Shown piece after piece: positions 11,321 to 22,336 of a DNA stretch of 64,000 nucleotides; within the stretch, counting starts at the first letter, position 1; every line of letters begins with the position of its first letter. This stretch comes from Deroplatys truncata. Its lineage: Eukaryota; Arthropoda; Insecta; Mantodea; Mantidae. The position numbers and the translations under genes are program-made. The notes beneath the pieces were generated by a model, which saw only the letters and a program-made list of their open reading frames with translations, was not told the origin of the DNA and did no database searches. The stretch spans positions 215,303,290 to 215,367,289 of the forward strand of contig CM060990.1 of NCBI GenBank assembly GCA_030765065.1, read 5' to 3'.

Positions 11321-12375
11321 CCTGCACTCGATGCACTGCTGTCACCTTTTGGTCTGAAAGATAGTCCACGAGTTCATCGTCTGACATACCATCGAGGCTA
11401 TTGGTGGTAACGACGCCTCGACAGGAATTCAAGGTGCGGTGCTTCTCCACACGGATGGGATAGCCGTGGAGAAGCATAGCGCGTAACAAGGTCTTACTTG
11501 CTGATCGGACTTCGTTTGTGCTAATAAGGAACCGTTCTGTAGACGAGTGCAGGACTGAACCGCACCAGCAATAGCATAAAAGCCCTTTTGAATAATGAAA
11601 GGGTTCACCTTCTCAAAACTTTGCCCTTCTTCGGTTCGTGAAATGACAAAGTAACAACCAGTTATCGGTGGTGTCACTTCTGTTACATAAACTTTTCCGC
11701 ACTTGTTGGTATTAATGGAGAAAGGGTGCTCCATAGCGAAATAAATCCTCCACCATTGCAACCGTCTCCGACCTCGGGCTCTGATTTCCCGGGCGTTACC
11801 CTGGCTTGGGTGACTGGCCTATCTATACCTATCTCACCCCAGGGTCACACCTCCCAGAATATAGACAGAGGGACCCAATCACCGTCAGAAGTCAGCAGCT
11901 CATGCAATGGCCGCCCCCCCCGTGGGACTGCAGTTGAACAGCGGATACGAACATAAACCCTACATGACGACCTCGGGTGGTGGGGATGACGCCATTACCC
12001 ACTCACCCAGCTGCGCACCTCGTACGCGGGTATCCTTCAGGCTATGTCCTCGGAGGATTAAAATAAAAGGTTAAAAGAAACTAAAGGTGTGTGGGCGTTT
12101 CGCACTCAAGGTAGGCCGGCGAAGAAGGAAAAGAGATGTGTAAATGAATGGAAGAGGTGCGAAATGTGCAGAAAGAGAAGAGAATAAAGAAACGATGTCG
12201 AGGGCGTCATGGAATGAAATGCACAGAACGCACGAGAGCCTACCTTGAGTCCCCCGGTTACGAGAACGAACCCACCTCGACCGGACGGGGATGAAGCGAT
12301 GAAGATGGCGATGAGTGCCTCGGGAACCCCCGGGTACGCCAACACCCGTACTCACATACGATGAGCCCCTGGGGG
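11321..12375 (-). mobile_element. LINE copy B, 5' part (5' UTR and ORF1 N-terminus)
   Basis: The minus-strand 5' UTR starts at CCCCCAGGGGCTC (12,375) and leads into an ORF1 start at about 11,734 (MEHPFSINTNK). ORF1 runs with one frameshift (11,489-11,429 overlap) to TAVHRVQ at about 11,325, where it joins the 5' UTR of copy C. With the TSD at 12,376-12,386 this is the 5' half of the insertion whose 3' half is 4,629-6,125. The ORF1 C-terminus, endonuclease and RT that should lie between are missing. Confidence 0.75.
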
Positions 12376-12386
12376 TCAGGAATCCA
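12376..12386. repeat. TSD of composite LINE B/C, 5' side
   Basis: TCAGGAATCCA, an exact 11/11 match to 4,618-4,628. Confidence 0.85.
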
Positions 12387-12507
12387 CTAGCACTTTTTTA
12401 ATCCATACGGGTTTACACAATACCTATCCAAATACTTGAAAGGCTGTATAAGCACGTACCTCTGGATATAGCTTGACTTGCCAAAATGAAGGTGTAACAT
12501 CTATAGA

Positions 12508-12556
<49 letters not shown>

Positions 12557-12903
12557 CCACGTCATAACTTTGCAATTGTTTGTTCTATACTTTCATTTTG
12601 AAAGTGGTCTGGTAATGTGAACTTATTTAAATATCTTCCATCTATAGTGACTCCTAAGCTATTATGTTTCTTTACCATCCAAAAAACACTATTTATATAT
12701 TGTGATTTGCTAAGCTCAATGATGTTATTTTCCAGCATACTGGCTATTAATTTTTTAGCTTCGTTTCTTAGGTTCACTGGTAGATTATTATATTTTCTTC
12801 TGAATGTTGGTATATTTTCCACAGTGAAAGTGTATACATATAATGTACACCGTCCTGGAATTTCATTTAATACATGCTTACTGTCCTCTAGTACCTTCTT
12901 CAT
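12387..12903 (-). pseudogene. Ty3/gypsy RT N-terminal half
   Basis: Minus-strand RT fingers: LRNEAKKLIASMLENNIIEL, SQYINSVFWMVKKHNS, TIDGRYLNKFTLPDHF and, after a TA microsatellite, IDVTPSFWQVKLYPEVRAY and TAFQVFG. This order is diagnostic of Ty3/gypsy RT. The motif A aspartate (IDVTPSFWQ) is kept. A pure (TA)n run at about 12,510-12,553 lies within the coding sequence, just upstream of motif A, and must have expanded there after the element died or inserted without strong harm. The fragment ends where LINE B/C inserted and resumes at 4,617. Confidence 0.8.
12510..12553. repeat. (TA)n microsatellite inside gypsy RT
   Basis: About 22 TA units between the RT palm-entry segment and motif A of the gypsy remnant. 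Confidence 0.95.
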
Positions 12904-12975
12904 TATTATCTTTTCATTGTCAGTCAGTATTGTATTTGCCGTCAGTGAAACTATGTGTATTTTCCAGTCTTCTAT

Positions 12976-13560
12976 CTATGTTGCATAGCTATTTCCTACC
13001 TGCTCCAACACATTTTCTTCTACCAGCAGTTTCTCTGTATAAGGGTTCCCTTTGGTAAAGTCAGTTTTCTGTTCATTGAAGTTAAGAGTCAATAACCTTT
13101 CATTATTTTCCCCGCTTGCTTGGACATTTACAATTTGTATGAAGCATTCTTCTTCATATACATTTTCTTGTTCCATTCTTTGCACTCTACACACTTTATC
13201 TTTTATAAAAGGAACGTAAATATTCTTTTCTTCTTTATTTAATATAAGTCTGTCCTTCTTAAAATCAACTATCGCAGAGAACTCTATTAATATATCGCAA
13301 CCAATTATAACTTCACATATTAAGTTTGGAACTATTAAAAACATGATCTGTAATGTAATATCTGATATTTCTATAAGTATGAATGGTTGAGATTTAATAG
13401 TTAGGGTCATTTTACCTATGGCTACCCTACATCCAACATTATTTATTGGCGCTGACATTAGTTTTATGCCTTCATTTAACAGCTGTTCATAAAATTTCTT
13501 TGAGCAGATAGAGATTGATGATTCTGAATCTATTGCAACATTTACTTCCCTTCCTGCAAT
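12976..13560 (-). pseudogene. Ty3/gypsy aspartic protease region
   Basis: Minus-strand reading VNVAIDSESSISIC (about 13,510-13,550), then MSAPINNVGCRVAIGKMTL, then a segment with VPNLICEVIIGCDILIEF. The layout is that of a retroviral-type aspartic protease: a D-S/T-G active site, then the second hydrophobic-hydrophobic-G motif (IIGCDIL). The active-site triad reads D-S-E instead of D-S/T-G, which would abolish activity. It lies between gag (13,820 and up) and RT (12,903 and down), the normal gag-PR-RT order. Confidence 0.7.
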
Positions 13561-13819
13561 AAAAGTTTGAATATATGGTGATTCATATTGGTTGTCACAA
13601 TTTCCAGTGTTTGTATTAAGACGGTAACAATTAAAGTGTGTAGATATTTTATTTTTGCCACTTAGAGCAGAAGGTGCTTGTTACGAGAATCTACATCAGA
13701 CAATATGTAATGTAGTTTTCCTGGTGAGTATTTTCAGTACTTACAGGATTGCCATTTTGTACTGCAGTTACTGTTATTTCATTATCATTAACATTTGTGT
13801 GTGAGCCACGCTCCATAGC

Positions 13820-15683
13820 TCATGTTCTCCCATTATAATTGCTATGTGCTCCGCGTATATATCCTTCTGTATTTGTGTCGTTTGTGTAATTATAGTTGTG
13901 GTAGTTTCCTCTGTTTTGCATACTTCCTCTATGCTGAAATCGATTATTGCTTCTAGGTAAAGTAGAATTCTGCTGATTTATCCTTTCTATTCTTACATAA
14001 TTTATGTGTTCCTGTCTCCCTTGTTGTCGTGAATCTCTGATATTTTGTATAGTGTAATTGAATCTGTTTTGGCCGTGAAATTCATTATTACTCCTATTTT
14101 CATGGTGATGGCGTCTGTTATAAGGCATTTCATTACACTTATGATATCTAATTTGTCTGCCTCATCCTTGTGGACTCCAAATTTCATTACTATTATTACT
14201 TTCTTGCTTTTCTAATGATTGTATTAGCTTTGTCATCTCATAAATAGTTTTGGGTCTTGCAATTAGGATGTAGTTTTGTGTGTGAAGAGGGTAGTGTCTG
14301 ATAATTAAACTAATAAAATGTTCCTCATGCATGGCTGGAGTTAAATATCCGACATTCCTGCATACTTTATAAGATAATCTGTTATTGACAAGTTGTCATC
14401 TCTACTATATTGTGAATAACTTAGGCTTGCCCTAATCTTATGTTGCACAGTAGTATTCCAAAACTTATTCATAAATAAAAAAATGTCTCAAAATTCATTT
14501 CATATCTGCTAGCATATGTAACCATTCTAAGGTTTCATTATCCAAGCATTTTCTAACAAGGATCATTTTTAATGCTTCAGGCACATTCTTCAATTTAAAA
14601 TATTCTACTAGATCATGAATAAATTGTACTGGACTTGAGGAAGCATTAAAATAAGGTAAAGGTAATTCATTGAGCACAGAATGATAGTTTGGCACTTGAT
14701 TTGGTACATGCACATGTGTGTCATCATTATTGTTTTGTGTGTGAGAGGATGATGCTATGGAAAAAGCAGTAGCGTCTCTTGTATTATTAGTTAACAAAGG
14801 TGATACACTTCTTTCAGCACTTATATTATTATCATGCATTTGATTAGCATTTACAGAACTAGTTACATTTGCATTTATCTTTGGTATACTGGTACTTAAA
14901 GTTTCAAAATTATTTCTAAGTTTATTTATTTCTTTGCTACTTTCTTGTATTTTATCATTAATTTTGTCTATCATTGACATTACCTGTCCTTGCCCTGTGT
15001 GTGTTTCTTTAATTGCATCTGCATTTGTTTTAGCCATTTCATGCATTTTACTTATTTCCACTGTTAAATCTATTTGTATTTGCACAAGATCTGCATTTCT
15101 GTTTTCCACCATTGTTTTTAATTCTTCACCCCGTTTATCTAACTTGTTACAAATACCCTGTTTAGTATTAGTAAGTTTCAGTTCAATTTCGGATAGATTT
15201 TTTTAAAATGTGACTTGACAGTTTCTGTTCTCGCTGATTGCAAACTTTATTTACATTTAAATCTATATCATTTTGAAGTGCTTTATAAGGTTGTTCTATT
15301 TGGATTTCTAACCTGCTACTATCAGCTTTGCTTTCTTTCATACAATTTTGTATTTGCTTAGCTAGATCATTTTTTATACTAGATAGCTCTATATTAGTTT
15401 CAGTTAACTTATTATTCGTTTCAGTTAGCTTATTATTTAAGTCTTTTCTCAGCTCTGTACTAGTTTCAGTTAACTTATTACTTAATTCTACTCTCAACTT
15501 CGTACTATTTTCATTTAGCTTATTATTTAATTCTACTCTCATTTCAGATATTGCTTTTAGAAGGCACATAAAATTTTGTTGTGATGAGTTTTCTTGCTCT
15601 TGTTGGCTGGATATGTGAGGAATAGTGTTTCTTTCTATTGTTGTTCCCTGCACTAACATATATAAAGGTGATTGACCTTGCAT
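13820..15683 (-). pseudogene. Ty3/gypsy gag-like region
   Basis: Three minus-strand segments. 15,183-15,683 is a coiled-coil-rich N-terminus with repeated N-K-L-T-E-T units (seven-residue spacing, internal duplications). 14,495-15,112 holds the capsid-like core (LPYFNASSSPVQFIHDLVEY, then KCLDNETLEWLHM). 13,820-14,187 is an Arg/Asn/Gln-rich basic tail in place of a classic zinc knuckle. Frameshifts separate the segments near 15,150 and 14,200-14,490. It would form the particle core of the retrotransposon. The start MQGQSPLYML at 15,683 lies 79 bp from the palindrome insertion. Confidence 0.6.
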
Positions 15684-15762
15684 AATACTGTTATCTCTTT
15701 CTATGCCTAACTGTGAATTTACAGATGTTTGTTCTTCTACATCTAACCTACTTCATTTCCTC

Positions 15763-15768
15763 TAGCTC
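15763..15768. repeat. 6-bp TSD of the 17-kb palindrome, left
   Basis: TAGCTC, identical to 32,925-32,930; neither side can be extended (next bases A versus T on one side, C versus T on the other). Confidence 0.75.
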
Positions 15769-15804
15769 AGTAGTAAATAAGATGTTCCTTCAAGAGCAAA
15801 GGAA

Positions 15805-15970
15805 GATGCCGACAACTGATAAGATATAATCGACATCTGTAAACACATGTAAACATGTGTAACCGCTAATGACACGTCTAATGGATATGCGTGGTAATAC
15901 ATATGTAAACATGTGTAACCCGCTAATGACCGCCGGAGATGCCGACAACTGATAAGATATAATCGACATC
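15805..15970 (+). repeat. Subterminal 33-bp direct repeats, left end
   Basis: A 33-bp unit starting GATGCCGACAACTGATAAGA occurs at 15,805-15,837 and 15,938-15,970, and between them a second motif (ACATGTAAACATGTGTAAC then CGCTAATGAC) occurs twice. The mirror copies lie at 32,723-32,755 and 32,856-32,888. Paired subterminal repeats near each end would suit a transposase-binding role; that is inference. Confidence 0.8.
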
Positions 15971-16819
15971 GTTTGTTCTGTCTTGCCGCCTCCCGCCGGC
16001 TCCCTTTGAGGCAGCCGCCGAAGATGACCCCTACTTTTCGCCGGTTCTTTCCCCTTTCTTTGTGTGCTAACCTTAAAAGCCGCCGAAGATGACCCCTCCT
16101 TTTGGCCTCCTAGCATGTCGCCAGACTCTGTGTCGCTAGCCCCCGCCCCCTCGCTTTGTGGCCTTACCTAATGCCGATAGGCCCTACCCCCTCCCCCATG
16201 CGGTGTGGTCGCGTGCCATAGCGTCCTGTCTTGAGTTGCGCGGTAGGGAATGTTTTTTCTCGATGCCTGCCGCCCCTCGGCAAACATTATTTAAAAAAAG
16301 AATTGGCATTTTATGACTACTAATGCCCGCACATTGCATATCTAATGCTCCTCGATCAATTAAGTTTTTTGATTAATTAATTGTATATGAATTGACTCGA
16401 GCGCAAGTGGTAACGTTTGTATAAGTAGCACGCTCACGGGAACAGTCCGCCATGTAATGAAAAACCCCGCAACCTACTTCTGTCTGGTGATAACGGTAAT
16501 ATCCATGTATACACACATTAGCTGACAACGTTAGACGCTTTCACCACATAAAACACATTAATAGACTAAGATTGCATCCCGGATCTGTATACAGTCATTA
16601 GCGGACAATGTCAGTAATTGTTTTCCTAAGTGCTCTGAAAAATCCCAGACACTCAATGTAAATACCTTTTAGCTCGTAGAATTTCCATCACAAACTGTGG
16701 AAAAACCCAAGTCTAGACAACTTTTCCCTGATAATTAATGATTAAGTTTCATAGCTCTTATTTCTTTCAATAAAATATTGCGAATAAAGTATTCAGAATT
16801 CAGATTGGCGGAAAGAAAT

Positions 16820-17045
16820 ATTACATACGGCATTAAAAATAAATAAGCGTCTCATTGGTCGGTGTATACTACATATGTTATTAAAAATAAAATAAATAGG
16901 ATAACATTATAGTTAAATATTATAAATGTTATTAAAAAAATAAATGATTCGGTTAACATTATAGGTGAATACTATATATGTTATTAAAAAATAAATACGG
17001 TTAACATTATAGGTGAATATTACATACAAAATTAAAAATAAAAAT
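16820..17045 (+). repeat. AT-rich ~55-bp tandem repeats (left arm)
   Basis: About four to five units built around GTTATTAAAAATAAATA, then GGTTAACATTATAGGTGAATA, with 50-58 bp spacing. Mirrored at about 31,735-31,965. Confidence 0.75.
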
Positions 17046-17299
17046 GGCCTCGCTGATCAATGAATACAATTAAATATTTTTATTAATTAATTGTATAAGA
17101 ATTGACTTGTGCATTTTGGTTATTGCGCTGTGTCTCCCTAACGTTTCCAGATCTAGGATCGTTCCAGCTAGTAGCACGCTTCTGCCATCTACCTTCTAAA
17201 GTAAAGTTGTGCGCTTCTACCATCTTCATTCTAAAGTAAAGTTATAGAACAACGAGATAAAAACTAATCAATTCATTGGAATGCGCCGCGTCATTAGGG

Positions 17300-18620
17300 T
17301 ATTGTTCCAAGCTATCAGGGATGCCTGGGTTCGAATCCTAGGAGTGATTACAAATTCAGCTTCTAATAACTCAGAGACTAATTACGATAAAGACGTCAAA
17401 TAAAGTTTATTACATTAATGTCATTAGGTAGTTTCTTGTGAATGTATATTTGGGTACCTGGTGTTCTGGATTCAATCCTTAATTTTTAAATCGTCATTAT
17501 CTCGGAAACTAAGAAAGAGAGGGGTGGACCAAAGCATGATTGATAGCTCCTGTGATGGGTAATTAATACTGTATATAATTTTCAATCAGTTGTCCTTATT
17601 TCGAATCCCGATCTTTCAAGCACTTACTTAATTTTTCTCTATACTCTAGAATATATCACTTAGATTGATGCTGTAACTGCATACAGCACCTTTAAACATA
17701 TCAAACTAATTGTAAATAATTTTGCTTCTGGTGTCCTGGGTTCGAATACCGATAAAATGTAATTTAATTATAAATTAATTAACTCCTAAACTAATTAAGA
17801 TAAAGACGCCAAATAAACTTTATTGCCTTTATGTTATTAGGAAGTATCTTGAGAATGTGTAACTAGATACCTGACGTCCTGGGTTCGATCCTTAATTTTT
17901 AAATCACCATTATCTCAGAAACTAGGAGAGGTAGAAGGGTGAACTAAAGCATGATTGATAGCACCGGTGATGGGTATTGAATACTGTATATAATTTTCAA
18001 TCAGTTGTTCTTATTTCGAATCCCGATCTTTCAATCACTTACTTAATTTTTCTCTATACTCTAGAATATATCACTTAGATTGATGCTGTAACAGCATACA
18101 GCTCTTTTTAACATATCAAGCTAATATTGTAAATAAGTTTGTTTCTGGTGTCCTGGGTTCGAATACCGATAAAATGTATTTTAGTTATAAATTTAATAAC
18201 TCCTAAACTAATTAAGATAAAGACGCTAAATAAACTTTATTGCGTTTATGTTATTAGGTAGTATCTTGTGGATGTGTAATTAGATACCTGACGTCCTGGG
18301 TTGGATCCTTAATTTTTAAATCTTTATTATCTCGGGAACTAAGTGAGGTAGAGGAGTGGACCAAAGCATGATTGATAAGTTCTACACTGGGTGATTAATG
18401 CTGTTATAATTGCCAATCAGTTGTGCTTGGTTCGATTCCCCATCTTTTAATGACTTCCTTAATTTTCCTCTGTACACTAGAATATATCGCTTAGATGGAT
18501 GATGTACCTGCATACAGCTTTGTTTAACATGTTGAGCTAATATCATAAATTATTTTGTTCCTGGTGTTCTGGGTTCGAATACCGATTCAATGAAATTTAC
18601 TTATAAATTTAATAACTCGT
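17300..18620 (+). repeat. B-box-bearing higher-order satellite (left arm)
   Basis: Three units of 411, 417 and 416 bp, measured between CTGGGTTCGAA motifs at 17,325, 17,736, 18,153 and 18,569. Each unit holds three subunits of about 130-146 bp, and each subunit carries a TTCGAATCC-like motif. The first, 17,328-17,338, is GGTTCGAATCC, a perfect RNA polymerase III B box, and with its flanks forms a 5-bp T-arm-like stem. No A box or full tRNA cloverleaf is evident. I infer descent from a tRNA-related SINE that became a tandem array. Confidence 0.75.
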
Positions 18621-19779
18621 AATCTAATTTAGATAGACATGTCAAGGTAAACGCAAACAGAGTACCTAGTCCATAAATATCGTTACCATGACAAATATTA
18701 CTTTAAAGTACTCAAATCGAATCCCGAAGGGATGATTTCATATATCTTCAAGCCTATGGATCATATCAGGTTCTAATAAAGATTAAATGCTTGATGCTTA
18801 TGTGGGGGGAGCTAAAATACATTTATTAAAAGTATTACCCGGTTCGATTTAGAAGCTTAGAATCTGTGTAACTCTGGAAAAATTGCTTTTCTCGTGATTG
18901 TAGTGAAATGTAATGGTCTTTCTGTGAGAAGATGGAAAGGAAGAATTGAAAAGGGAATGAAAACATGAGATAATGTAGTATATACATACATTTAACTAAA
19001 TAAGGAGGAAAATCTTCTACGTTACCTTTTAAGCTTTTACTTTAAGTATTGTGATAATACAGCTGGAATTAACCTTGGTACAATAGGTGGTGGTGGTGGT
19101 GGTAGGCTTTGAAATTGAAATATATGTCTGAATGAGCGTGTGAGAATGCTTCTCTTGCTGGTGTGACAGCATAAGCAGGTAGTTATGAGACGAGTTTAAA
19201 CGTGTTTGATGCTGTCAGACATCCTGTCTCTAGGTGTGACGTCATAAACATCCTGCTTCTGGGCGTGAGGTTATATGGATGAGGTTAATACACGTTGAGC
19301 GATCATATACAGCTGGTTATGGAGCGAGTTTATGATTGATCTAAAAGGTTCGTGCTCCCTCTATAAATATGTTATAGGGGAAAGGATGCTCTCCTGAAAT
19401 ATTAGGCATCTAGACAGAAATTGTTCACAGAGCCGGAGACGTCAAGACGGATGGGACAGACTCCAAGTTCAAATCTTTAAACGGTAGGGCCGCCCCCTTT
19501 TTGCCTATCATGTCTCCTGAACCACCCTTACAGCTTAACATTACGTTACAATGCCACGTAACCATATTAACGACGGTCAGTCGCTCAGATCTTTGATTTT
19601 TTGTGGTTTTCACTGGTCTGCAGGCGAATGCCTGAGCACCGTATGCTACCACGTTTTTCATGTTATATCATTCTATCTTAACCTACGTGCTTCTAAGGCA
19701 CTCTGACTGGATTACCATCGGCCACTCGCTCAGACCTTTGATTTTTTCGTAGTTTTCCCTGGTCTGCATGCGAATGTCT

Positions 19780-20545
19780 GCTCAAAAAGATACTTGTCCC
19801 TTCCTCGGTTGGCGGTAAAGGAGTACGGTATACGATTATATGAGGAATATATGGAAAACGGATACGGTATTATAGACAGAAGCTGGTCCACTTTTGCGTT
19901 TATATGAGAAAGGATCGGCAAAACGAGGGTAGATGCGACGGTTCAAGGAGGAAAATGCATTTATAGGGAGAGATAGGGAATACCAGGGCTGATGCTGGGC
20001 TAGTCAGATGCTAAAGGAGGGAGGGATATGCTTTATACGAGAGAGATAGGGAATACAAGGAAAGATGCTATACTAAACAGGACTTGAAGGGTAGAATATG
20101 GCGTTTTATATGAGCGATATAGCGAACCGAGGAGAGGTATTAGGATAGGAGTTTTGAATGATAGAGTAGGCGTTTATATGCGAGAGATAGGGAATACGAG
20201 GGTCGATGCTAGGCTAGACGGGGTTGAAGGAGGAAATGCATATTATATGAGAGAGGTAGGGGAATATGAGGAGAAGTGCTAGGCTAGTCAGGAAGGTCTG
20301 AATGACATGGCATGCGTTTATATGGAGAGACAAGGAAACGAAGGTAGGTGCTAGGTTGAGAGAGTCTTCAAGGAGGAAAATGCATTTATATGAGAACGGT
20401 AGGGCATAAGAGGAGAGGTGCTAGTCTAGACATGGTTTGAGGAGTAGAGTATACGTTTATATGGGAGAAATATGGAAAACGGGAGAGATACAAGGATAGA
20501 CAGAGGTTGAAGGAGGAGGAATGCAGGTTTATACGGTAATATAGA
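19780..20545 (+). repeat. ~72-bp minisatellite (left arm)
   Basis: About ten diverged units of 68-76 bp. Each reads roughly GAGAGATAGGGAATACGAGG, then a GATGCTAGGCTAGAC segment, then GTTGAAGGAGGAAATGC and GTTTATATG. The mirror region in the right arm appears twice because of a 1,077-bp duplication. Its open readings are by-products of the repeat. Confidence 0.85.
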
Positions 20546-20756
20546 GAGTAATTCGATTATAAAACTTTTCTCATCCAGCGTTACAACACTTTTATATACT
20601 TATTTTCTAAACCTTACAAACTTTATATATGTTAAACAGTAGTGTGCGAGACAGAGAGGGACAAACTGTATATCGGTTTACAGTGAAGTATACGTCCTAA
20701 CCTATTCCCACCTTATATGTTCTGGATCTTCTCATTGTCTATTCATTCCTATCATC

Positions 20757-20930
20757 ATCTAACGTAACCACGTAACAAGACGTAACACAACGTAACATAA
20801 CAGCATGACAAGACGTCATACTAAGTAACATAACCACGCAACATCACGTGCCATCTCGTAACCAGAAACGTCACACGACGTAACAACACGTAGCAACTAT
20901 GTAACCAAGTAACAAAACGTAAGAACTACA
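20757..20930 (+). repeat. CGTAAC-rich simple repeat (left arm)
   Basis: Short irregular units such as ACAACGTAACATAAC, with about 10-bp periodicity; mirrored at about 26,780-26,950. Confidence 0.8.
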
Positions 20931-20954
20931 CTCTATGTGAAGAGTCGCTCACTT

Positions 20955-21459
20955 TGTAGGACTACAGACGATTATGAAAATGAAGACGATATAACACAGA
21001 AATACCATAAATGTCAAGTTCTTAAATTCTGCAAGTGTAATAAAACTACTTCCAAGTGCACTGTTTGTAAGAAAATGCACAAAGAAACCTGATTATAAAT
21101 GTGTCAATTGTGTAGAGTATGAACTAGCTAAAATTGCTGTAAACATGAATAATTCAATTTTTCTACGCAATTAAAACTAAGTAAACTCCCTCATTTGCTT
21201 ACTCTTGTTTGGGTTTTATGGGTTTCAATGAAATTTATTTATTTTTTAATAATTGATATTATTTGTGTTTTGTTGTAGAATTCACAATTCAGCATTTTAA
21301 CTGGCATATAAATCATGTAAAAACATTAAAATATACTAATTGAATACAAATATAAATTTGAAATAATGATGCAGAATGTTAATGTTATATGGTAGGGGTC
21401 AAAATGATCCTCTGGATGTTAGAGAGGGCAGGGAAAGGTCGGGTTGTCCTAGCGTTAAT
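20955..21459 (+). mobile_element. Possible piggyBac-like 3' end with Cys-rich segment
   Basis: A Cys/Lys-rich reading (KCQVLKFCKCNKTTSKC, then TVCKK, then after a frame change DYKCVNC) is followed 320 bp later by a terminus which, read inwards, is TTAACGCTAGGACAACCCG. A palindromic GGATCATTTTGATCC-type motif lies 40-60 bp inside it. TTAA targets and this style of end occur in insect piggyBac-like elements. The sequence right of TTAA is RT coding sequence, as if a TTAA-targeting element had landed in a LINE. The upstream end and the catalytic core were not found. Mirrored at about 26,246-26,750. Confidence 0.35.
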
Positions 21460-21840
21460 TGATAAATTAGAAAACTAGCAGTTCAGGGATTAACAAAGGC
21501 TTGGATCAATTCATATCTAAGAAACAGAACATAATGTATTGAAATAAATTACATAAATAAGAAAAATGAAACAATGGAAAAAATAAAATCACACTATGAA
21601 CTATTAAACAGGGGGGTTCCGCAAGGTTCTAAACCACGGCCATTCTTATTTTTGGTATATGTGAATGATATATTTGAGCTAATTTTAAGAAACAGCGGCT
21701 TAGCCATTCGATATGCAGATGACATGACATTAATAATTAAAGTCAAAACAATAATTGAGGTTGAGAAAAAGCAAATTCTATGCTAAAACTAGCACAACAG
21801 CATTATGATAGTTTGGATATGGTATTAAATGTTAAAAAGA
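21460..21840 (+). pseudogene. Non-LTR RT remnant in left arm
   Basis: Reads TKAWINSYLRNRT, then after a stop INYINKKNETMEKIKSHYEL, then LLNRGVPQGSKPRPFLFLVY (RT motif B) and AIRYADDMTLIIKV (motif C, YADD). The order and spacing match CR1/jockey-type LINE RTs. Only the palm is present; the N-terminal half is cut at the TTAA junction at 21,456-21,459. The mirror copy at about 25,865-26,245 is nearly identical, so the fragment was in place before the arms were duplicated or homogenised. Confidence 0.75.
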
Positions 21841-22336
21841 CAGCCTGAATGAATTCTGAATTAAAAAAGAGCTCCGCAATTAGTAACAAAATAAAAATAG
21901 ATAAGAAATGGAGAAATTATTCCAGAAACCAACTACAGTGACTTTATAGGCACGATAAATGACTAACAACTGAATTGGAAATGATACATATGGCACATTA
22001 ATAAAAAATAAATAAATAAATAAAGGTATATATATAATGAAACATAAGCAAGTAGACAGAGGGTCATCGATACACAGAAAACCAGGAGTTGTATGTACTG
22101 AGAACATAGATTAGTATAGGCAAACAACAAAGAAGTGAATTTATAGTGTAAATAGCCTAATATTTTCAAATATTATTATAGTCTAAAAGTATATAACTTA
22201 ATTATGTACTGAGTATTGAGAAATAAACGTTATTCATTATTCACTAATCTCAGATCACTGCAATTGTATTGAATCATTCACAATTGCTAATGTCATTCAA
22301 CTTTCATTTGTCTCTGATACATAAACAAATTGCAAA

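Noticed and set aside
17325..17345. tRNA gene at the T-arm-like motif in the satellite
   Set aside because: A good B box and T-stem, but no A box, anticodon arm or acceptor stem upstream.
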